This document shows positions 55,312-64,000 of a DNA stretch of 64,000 nucleotides, one piece after another. The notes beneath the pieces were generated by a model. It saw only the letters and a list, made by a program, of their open reading frames with translations, had not been told where the DNA came from and ran no database searches. The stretch comes from Megalonaias nervosa (taxonomy: Eukaryota; Mollusca; Bivalvia; Unionida; Unionidae): NCBI GenBank assembly GCA_016617855.1, contig JAECUM010096223.1:347366-411365 (forward strand), given 5' to 3'. Position 1 is the stretch's first letter; the number at the start of each line of letters is the position of its first letter. A program made the position numbers and the translations under genes.

Positions 55312-57306
55312 CCCAGGTACACTGTTCAATAAAGCAGCCCTCTGGGGTCAAATCTTGCCTTTTCTACTTCTTCCTCATCTTCCTTCAGCACAGCTCAAGT
55401 AATTCTGTTTCAGCTATAGACGGTATTCATGAAAAAGAAAAAAATGTTAAACCAGTGATAAAGGACTTGTATAAGACGGGCATATTTATCTATAAGATTT
55501 TTTTTCAGGAATACAAAATGAATATCCTTCAATAAATATTCTTATAATCCAATTTATAGTATAGCATTATCACCTAAATGCAAGGACTAATGTAAATATT
55601 ACAAGTGCTTTAAGAATAAAGGTCAACTCCAATCAGCTGACAGCATGTTATTAACATCAGCACTTAGTTGTTGCAATGTACTGCAGTGTGCAACTTACAC
55701 TGTCAAGTTCAAATAACTGACCTGACTCCATATAAACAATTAATTAACAGTTCTTGATGACTCCATACCTAAATCTCATTAAGAAGTTTATTTCCTGAAG
55801 TGTGAAATGGTCCCATCAGTTTTTGTTAATCTAATAAAGACAGTACACAAGGTTTCCCCATTCTGAAACAAAACTTCACAGTCTTTCTCAGGTTATTTCC
55901 TGGGTGAAATGATTTTTTCAAGTATCACTTATGGCCCTTACTGAACAGAATAAAAATACATTTTGGTTTAGGAAATAAGCATTGTTAAAATCAAAAGCTG
56001 TTTCTATTTTAAGACTCTCCCATAACATTTAAATTAATCATATGACCAAGTACCAAAATACAGGATATATCCACTAGAAACAAGTACATGTATAACTATG
56101 TATTGAAATTCATACAAATTTGCATGTAAATCAGTTTAATTTACAGGATAAAAATGGTCACTTTACTTTTTACTGAAACGTGTTTGTCAAGATATGATTG
56201 GAGTCACATGGTCTAGCATGACATGCTAAATGACTCCTTCCACTACTTTTCTTCTAATAAACAAAATTATGTTTGTTTTGGGGTGATTCTTTAACATGAC
56301 ATTCTATTTCAAGTTTTGTGCAGTGTGAAGGGAATATGGTTTAACAGTGTTGGTATTCTAGTTTGCTGACTTGTGTCTGCTTGCTAAATATACTGCAAAC
56401 ACTCCTACAGAGAACAGAACTTTAATTTGATATGAAACTAATGGTGTCATGTGATCATAAGGCACCTTTATTCCAGAAGCACCTAGAAGTAACACACAAA
56501 TTATTTTAATCCAGCCTAAATTATATTATATGAATAAACACACTATTTAAGAAAGCAATTCCTATGGAAAACAACAAAATTATATAAGTTTGGTGAATAC
56601 TATAACAAATCATATAATATTAATTCTTTTTATCTGCTCTAAAGGGGCAATGAAAAATAAAGTGCAATAAAATTATAAGTGATGAGGGATAGGAAGTTAG
56701 AAACCTTGAGACAATGTGCTAAAAATTCCCAAAACTACATGTATTTGCTTCATGATAAAAAAATTCCAAACTCTAGGAATAGTGGTCCCCAAAACTGTAT
56801 GGTCAGAATGATCCCTGAAATATTTAGCAAGGTATGAAAGTAAAATTCAACACAAAGGGAAGCTGAGGGAGGGGAAGGTTACCATTGACAATAATGCTTA
56901 ACACTGTGTTTCCAGTGCAAACAACCAGGTAATAAGCAAAGATTTATCACAATAACTTTTTGTTAACTTTCCATTTAAAAATGGAACTGGGAAAGAAAAG
57001 CTTTATTATTCTTCTCTTACAACCACCACAATCACACATCACAGCCATATTAACATACTGTGAGGTCAGACTGGTCTACACAACTTCAAGATAAAAATAA
57101 ACACTTTTTAAAAAATTATACTAATATGGTGTGAACTAAGAGGTAAGGAGTCTATATGACCAATCTGATCACCTGAGCACTTGGAATGACTATATAGATA
57201 TGTTTAAGGCAAGCACTCAAATCATCTATACAGCAAATGCATCTCAAGTGACTGAAGAGTTCTGCAGCCTTCAAAATTTACTGTAAGAACTCAATAAATT
57301 CAGTAT

Positions 57307-57464
57307 AGTCAAACCTATACTAAAGACCACCTCTTTTAAAAGACCATCAAAATTTGAGTTCCATATTCAATACTTCAGATGCTCAAAAACTCTGTATTAA
57401 AGGACCACCTGTCATAAGAGACCACTCTTTTTCAAATAAGTGATCTTTAAGGATAGGTTTCACT
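57307..57464. mobile_element. Miniature inverted-repeat element, about 158 bp
   Basis: The left end AGTCAAACCTATACTAAAGA and the inverse of the right end AGTGAAACCTATCCTTAAAG match over about 25 bp with a few differences. The interior repeats GACCACCT. The exact target duplication is not resolved. Confidence 0.6.
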
Positions 57465-58649
57465 CTCCATCACCCCCACCCACCCCCACCATCATGTATA
57501 AATATATATTCAAACACAATATCCTGATGCATGCATGTTTATCCTGCACTGTTTGATGCTTGTTTATAAACCTCAAAATTATAACTGTTATGGACTGTGT
57601 AATAAATCTGTGGCAAATATTTTGCTGCCAAGTCCTTAAGGGTTAATTCCTGCTGAGAAACACAGAAAATACAATTTTATTGAGATGGAGTGGGATTCCT
57701 TCCCTTCTTCAATTGTTATAAAAAGGTTTGTTCTCATTTTCTATTCCTCTCTGTACATTTCAAATTTTCTCAAAAAAAAGTTCTTTTTCTACAAAAAGTC
57801 CAAGTAATCCTCATCCCCATAAATGGATGGATCAAATGTAACAAGTTAAGATGACATGACCTTTGATAGATTAAATGAAGCTGTTATTATGCTCAAAGTA
57901 ATAAATAAACTGATCTCAGCTGGAATATCAATTTCTCAATTAAGATTTTATGGCTTGCAGTACAGGGTGATCCTCCACTCAGAAAATATGGTACATACAT
58001 AAGCAAGGGAAAAAATTAGAAACTACTTCAGAGCAACATGGTCTACAGTGATCAACTTCCCTCATATTGATTTGATTTGAGTGTTTATGATTTCACAAAG
58101 GTTCCTGAAATCAAATCTTGCTGACTGCCTGTTTCTATTATATTAGTGGGGCATAGTTAAAATGGATGCAGGAGGCTATTTACTCATGACATCTCATAAC
58201 CAAGACATGGTCGAACTTCCACCCAAATATCACTTATCTATACCAACAATATATCTGGGACTTTGACCACAACAAGGACTTGTCTTCTTATTATGGTATT
58301 GATTTTTCAAAGTCCTAAAGTGGTCTTTTATCACTCTCAGTCACTGCATATTGATATTTAAGTTACAGTACAGGACAGCTGTTGGGCCACTGGGTACAAT
58401 AGATTTTATTGCCGTGTCTCAATACCAGCCATTACAAGGAAATAAAGTATGATGGGAAATTTCTCTGTTGTTCAAATTTTTAAAATTCATTAAGTTTAAT
58501 TTGGCAATTTTGGCACCTGGTGGCACAAAATGTTTACTTCATTAAATTTTCAGACAGTTAAATTTTCAATATGTTTAACTGACTTATAAAAGTCATTAAA
58601 ACAAGAATAACTCGAAAGGACTCGTGCTCTACTGGGCAAAAAGAATTTC

Positions 58650-60260
58650 CTGGAATTCAAGAAAAGACCATTTCTTTTTCTTAATTGTCAAGTGTTGAAA
58701 CCATCTCTTTATATTCTTCAGCAATAACAAGATTTCAATTAGCTGCTGTGGTACACATACTAGATGTCAGCTTGTCACCATTTTCGTTGAGGACAAAGTG
58801 AACATAATCAGAAGTCTCTTGTGAAAACCCAATGTCATAATGATCATCTTTCAGGGGGAGTTCTAAGACAGTCATCATGGCAGCAATACTGGATGCACAA
58901 CTGGCACCATTTTCATTTAGGACCAACTAGATATCATAAGAAGTCCAATGGTGAAAACCCCATGTTGATATACTATCCATTTTGGAAAGGAATATACACA
59001 CTATTTAATGACAGCAATGATATTGATGATAACAATATCATCAAGATGGCTACAGTGGTGGCCATACTGGACATTAGATAAGCACCATTTTTGACCAAGA
59101 CCAACAGGACATTATGAGTAGTCTTCTGGTGAAAATCCCACATCAATATGACTTTCTGTTCAAGTAGAGTTGTGATCACAAAATTTTTAAGATGACTGCC
59201 ATGGTGGCCATATTGGATGTCAGATTGGCATCATTTTTATTTAGGACCACCTAGAGATTATAAATGCTTTTTAGTGAAAACTCCATATTGAATATGATCA
59301 TCCATTCAGGGAGTAGTGATAAGATTTTCAAGATGAATGCAGTGGCAGCCATACTGGACATCAGACTGGCACCATTTTCAAATAGGACTAACCAGACATC
59401 ATCAGAAATCTTTTAGTGAAAACCCAATGTTGATATGACCATCCATTCAGGAGTAGTGGTGATAATCAGATTTACAAGATGACCACTGTAGTGACCATAT
59501 AGAAAGTCAAATAACCACCATTTTTACTTAGGACCAACTAGATACCTTCAGAAGTCTTTTAGTGAAAACCCCATGTTGAAATGACCATCCATTTGGGAAG
59601 AATAGCAATAACAAGACTTTCAAGATGGCCATGTTGGTGGCCATAACAGACATCAGATTAGCACCATTTTCATTTAGGACCAACTCGACATCATAACAAG
59701 TCTTTCAGTGTAAACCCATGTTGATATCTGAACATCCATTCAGAAGAAGTCACAATAACATGGTTTTCAAGACAGCAATCTTGGTGGTCATATTGGACAT
59801 CAGATTGGCACCATTTTCAAAAAGGACCAACTAGCAAGATTTTCATAACGGCCACTGTGGTGGCCATACTGGATGTACCAGCAACACCATTTTCATTCAG
59901 GATGAACTAAACCATCAAATGAATGTTTGTGTGTGTGCATGCACATATAATGTTTCAAGGCAATCCTCCAGTATTTTAGGAGTAGCAATAACAAACTTGA
60001 ACCAACATATGGATGATGGACTGATCATCCATTTAAGAGGAGTAGTCATGAGATTCAGGCTGGCCACTAAGGCAGTCGATTTGGGCGTTCAAGCAACACC
60101 ATTTTCAAATAGGACCAACCTGACCATGGAATGAAAACGTGTCAAGTTTCACGGCAATCTACCAAGTAGTTTAAGAGTAGAAATAACTTGTGCCAACAGA
60201 TGGACAGATGATGGACAACATACCATCCCATAAGCACTTTTGGTCTTTGACTAGAGACCT
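58650..60260. repeat. Minisatellite family A, second large array
   Basis: About ten units of 130-170 bp with 'GGTGGCCATACTGGA', 'CACCATTTTCATTTAGGACC' and 'GAAAACCCCATGTTGATATG', as in 16640-19290. It ends with a tail ACCATCCCATAAGCACTTTTGG, comparable to the tail at 19259. ORFs at 58735-59179 are repeat readings. Confidence 0.85.
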
Positions 60261-61479
60261 ATTAATAAAAAAACTCAGAAATTTCACAGTATACAGCAAT
60301 GGAGGTGTGATATTTACACAGAAAATTATTGAGGGAAATTAAATACTGGCTCAACATGAGAGAATGGTTTTGATGGAAGTGGTCAGTCACCTATACAGAA
60401 AGCTAGACTAAACAATTTTAGAGCAAAGCTGATTAATGTGAACCTTTTAACTGCTTTAAAGCAGAAACTAAAAAAGTGTGCAAAGGACATATAGCACTAC
60501 CAGTGCCTGAAAACTGATCTAAAGCAGAACTTACCCAATGTGTGGCAGATGGACAAGCATGAGTAACACTATAATTATGCCCTACCACTAACATAAATGC
60601 TCCACCACAACAGTCCCTGTTTTGATGGGGAAAAACTAGCAAAATGACACTGATCTAATACGCAAGGGAAAATCTATATACTTCCAGTACAAGCAAACAC
60701 CTGATTATGAACTGTATTTACCGGTTCTATATTATTCAGTCATAATGGAGTATTTACACTGCTAATCCTTCAGTGTATATATTATGTACTGTGTATATTA
60801 TAGTCTACAGTCATAACAAAGCATTTACACAGCTTAAACTTCAGTGTATATGCATGTATAATGTATATATTATGTATATATGCATTCATATATGCAGATG
60901 TTCCATTATGATTTAATAAGAACTAAATGACTGGAATTTGGGAGACATTTTAGATTCAACCTGGCAGCATTTTGGCAGGACCAAAGAATATATTAATGCA
61001 AATGTTGAGTGAATGATTTTAATTTTTCAAAGGTTCTACCAAAAAATGTTTTGTACTTGTGCTCCATAGAACTGTAAGGATTAATTTGTTTTGTTGAATA
61101 AAATTCTGACACAAGGTCATCTTCATATTTAAATCAGCTCTACTGCTGGAAGTATCCAGCCCATCAGACTTTAACAATCCAGCTGCACAATAATCACCAG
61201 CATTTTAAAGGGTGACAATCACCTAACTGCTTGCTTTTCTATCAACAGTTCCATGGAATCCAGTGTCAACCCTGTTAACCATGTCATGATCTACTTCCAC
61301 TGAATATGTATTGATGTATGTAAAGAGCTTAACATCACATCAGCACAATCCTGGCTATACTGTGCTAAGTAAAAGTTAACACAGTAAGAAGCATGCAAAT
61401 GTAGACAAGAGCCTAAGTGATATCTGCCCATTTTTAGCCCAATGTAAGAGCAGTTGGCGAAAAAATCTGGGTCAGCAGT

Positions 61480-62330
61480 TTGACTTCCTTAGAAATTACT
61501 TCCAATGTTGCTGATTGCATAGATTATAAGCACAATTGTTTCAATACTTCTCTATTTTGTCTATCTTCATCCATATTTGATGATGACATAAAACCATCAT
61601 TTGTCCAGTATGAAAGTCCTTCATGCCAACAAGTTTTCTGTCAAAGTTGGTCAAATTTTGTCATTTTTTTTTTTTAGATGAAGTGTTTAAATTTAAGTAA
61701 CTGCAGCAATATTTGATGGCATATCAGCATTATATGTCAGACTGTTGAGGTAAAAAAGCCATTTCAAAGTTTTTTCTATTTTTAGTAATGGTGGCTATAT
61801 GTATATTTGGTGGCAAATCAGTATCATTTGTATGAACTTGAGAGTCCTTTATGTCAGAATGCTTTGTTTCAAACATTATCAAATTCTGCCAAGTCATGAT
61901 GGTGATGCCATTTCCAACTTTTTCTATTTTTGTTCATAATGGAATCTATATTTGCTAGCATATTGAAATCGTGAATAAAACTGAAAATCCTTTATACCAG
62001 GATACCTCTATCAACTTTGCTCAAAATATGTTGAGTGGTTTTTAGAAGCTGTTGCAAGGTTTTTCTACGTCTAGCAGTGGCAACCATATTTACTGGCAAA
62101 TTGGCTTCATTCTGTATCAACAGTTCAAAGCCAATAATGCCAGGATGATTTCTATCAAAGGTGTTCAAATTCTGTACAGCTGTTTTTGAGAAGTTGTTTG
62201 AAGGCTTTTATATTTTTAGTAATGGCAGCCATATATGATGGTGGATTGTCATCACTTTGTACAATGTCTAAAGCTCTTCATGCCAGATTTGGTTGAAATT
62301 TGCCCAGTGGTTTTTGACTTTTAAAATAGC
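61480..62330. repeat. Diverged tandem repeat block D
   Basis: Four or five units of about 180 bp with the phrases 'TATTTTTAGTAATGG', 'GGCAAATCAG', 'TCCTTTATGCCAG' and 'TCAAATTCTG'. It is strongly diverged; unit borders are approximate. Confidence 0.55.
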
Positions 62331-62500
62331 AACGTTGACAGACAATATATGATAGATGACCAACAACTGGCAATGTTAACAGACAATATGATAGATGACC
62401 AACAACTGGCAATGTTAACAGACAATATATGATGGATGACCAACAACTGGCAATGTTGACAGACAATATATGATGGATGACCAACAACTGGCAATGCATT
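62329..62500. repeat. 43-bp tandem repeat, four copies
   Basis: The unit contains AACAGACAATATATGATGGA followed by TGACCAACAACTGGCAATGT. One copy lacks two bases. It adjoins block D and a tail ending GCCAGATGAGGTGAAAGTTGC. Confidence 0.92.
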
Positions 62501-63289
62501 CTAGATACAGGGTCGTAACAAACTCACCTGGCCTTAAAGCCAGATGAGGTGAAAGTTGCAAAAATCTTTAGGAAAATAAATTCTTAGAAATAAAAATAAA
62601 TATATATTCATCTAAGATAAAAGATTACATGTTAAGATAATCTAAAGAGTCTTAAAAAGTTAAAATGTCAAAACAAATCAGTAAAATCCTTTAAAATGGG
62701 TCAAATGTCATGCAAAAACTTTAACACAAATATAAATAGAATCTTTACTGACTATTTATGACACCATCACAGCTTAAAAAGTTATCACTGTCGTACCATC
62801 TGCTAGAACAGGCATAATAAAAAAAATTTTAAAAAATTAAATAAATGTGCTGAAATTGAATACATTTGCAAGCTTTATCTTTAGCATCTTCAATAAATCC
62901 TGCCTTTATTCAGATATCTCCCTCCCCCGCTGTTCTGATTTAGGGGGAAATTCCTCATAATTTTCAGTTCTAGAATAGACATTGGATTGTGACATCTATA
63001 GTAAAGTAATATAGATTAAGACCACACTGCATTCAAATCACATGAAAACTTCAGTAAGAACTGACGGTTTCATTATTAACTATTCAACTGAAATTTATTT
63101 ACCTTACTTTTACCTCACAACAATCATTTCTACAAACTTCTGAGAACCAAGGTGATTATATGTTAAAATTAGTTTCTGGTAATCTGGCAGGTGACCAGGG
63201 AATGAACTTTGTAGTCAGTTTACATTCATTAGCCCAAAGAAAGCACTTCAATACAATTTTTTGTTGCTGTTTTTGTTGGTTTTAATGGT

Positions 63290-63410
63290 TATTGGCTATA
63301 TCATGCAAAGGAAATGGGAACTAACCTGAGATGGCCCTGAAGGTAATCAAACCTGTGACCCTTGAATTACAAGTCCAATGCTCTACTAAACTACTATGGT
63401 TCACTACCCT
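63290..63410 (-). mobile_element. tRNA-derived SINE fragment (Thr-like anticodon loop)
   Basis: On the minus strand it reads TAGTTTAGTAGAGCATTGGA, with a loop CTTGTAA (anticodon TGT) flanked by TTGGA/TTCAA, then GGTTTGATTACC as the B box. There is no proper acceptor stem, so it is not a functional tRNA gene but the head of an old SINE. Confidence 0.55.
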
Positions 63411-64000
63411 TCAATATGAAACTTTTACTTTAACACCTCCCTTTGTCCTTGTTATGAGTCATTATTAATTTTTCTCCTTTATGAAATACTGTTGTGGGTA
63501 TGTCCTGATAAGACTTAGGTCTGGACTTCTGATTCTTGAAGGTGCAAACCTAGTGGTGCCATGTAACCATTTGGAAAAATAAATAACAACGATACTTTTC
63601 ATATCAAAATGCCAGAAAGCCCAAATCATTACCCAGTTTTAACTAGAAAATCTGAAATGGATGTGCTGATAATGTCATATATTCAATTTTATTATGTGGA
63701 TGAACATTTAGTGCTGAAGCAATTAGCCAAGTTTTAAGCAGATGGAGCAGCAGTACATAAAAATTAACTCAAGAGATCTAGTTGCATAGATATAAAACAA
63801 AACATATATATGAACTAGTGGCCCACTGACTATCTGAAATCAATACAATACTAGTGGCCCACTGGCTATCTGAAATCAATACATGGTAGACCAGACCCAA
63901 CATTCTGGAAACTCCTGGACACCAGATCTGCCAGACCCCTTAAGTTCAGATTCTGGCATTATATGGTTTGTGGGTCAAAGAAATTAACTAAAACTCCTGC

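Larger units (their letters stand above)
55330..64000. other. Upstream region of TBC1D16 with no recognised coding sequence
   Basis: 8.7 kb, AT-rich. It must contain the TBC1D16 5' UTR and perhaps its promoter, unless these lie beyond the window; neither can be pinpointed. Recognised content: a small TIR element (57307-57464), family A minisatellite (58650-60260), diverged repeats (about 61480-62330), a 43-bp tandem repeat (62329-62500) and a tRNA-Thr-like SINE fragment (63290-63410). Near the right edge GTGGCCCACTG.CTATCTGAA is repeated twice (63821 and 63853). Confidence 0.7.

Noticed and set aside
58735..59179. Short ORFs with shared wording on both strands
   Set aside because: They are translations of minisatellite family A; the same words occur in the ORFs at 16591-17001 and 18499-18773.
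63300..63400. Candidate tRNA-Thr gene
   Set aside because: The anticodon arm is good, but the acceptor and T arms are decayed. It is best read as an old SINE fragment.

Overview
This is a eukaryotic, animal window: AT-rich, intron-dominated and crowded with repeats. It is not bacterial or viral. Spliced genes with GT-AG introns, tRNA-derived SINEs, a Ty3/Gypsy-type LTR element, pogo/Tigger-like DNA transposons and many diverged minisatellite arrays point to an invertebrate. The style of repeats suggests a lophotrochozoan, most likely a mollusc (inference; no species call is possible from this sequence alone).

The main gene is TBC1D16, a Rab GTPase-activating protein, on the minus strand. I could trace ten coding exons from an ATG near 55311 down to a TAA at 13087. 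All nine introns have GT-AG borders and the phases join without a break (2895 nt, 964 residues plus stop). The N-terminal module, the C-terminal TBC domain with its arginine and glutamine fingers, and the conserved C-terminal cysteine-rich tail are all present. The central serine-rich linker, mostly one 1354-nt exon, is longer than in vertebrates. Introns range from 332 bp to 17.6 kb.

Downstream on the same strand (230 to about 3975) lies a small gene for a P2X7-receptor C-terminal (ballast-type) domain protein without the channel part. Two coding exons are well supported; a tiny first exon carrying the start codon is a proposal.

The 17.6-kb intron 6 holds a nested stack of transposons. A pogo/Tigger-like element (24152-34018) carries a SINE and, just after its transposase remnant, a 7.4-kb LTR retrotransposon (26288-33667). 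In that retrotransposon the integrase lies upstream of reverse transcriptase, the order known for Gmr1-like Ty3/Gypsy elements. Its RT is itself interrupted by a 651-bp DNA element that has a relative at 5.6-6.1 kb. All these coding regions are broken.

The remaining space holds four copies of a tRNA-Leu-like SINE (three with target-site duplications), other tRNA-derived repeats, two related TA-flanked pogo-type elements, a 1260-bp hAT-like element with perfect 13-bp ends, and several minisatellite arrays. From 55330 to 64000, upstream of the TBC1D16 start, I see no coding gene, only repeats and possible unseen 5' UTR or promoter sequence.
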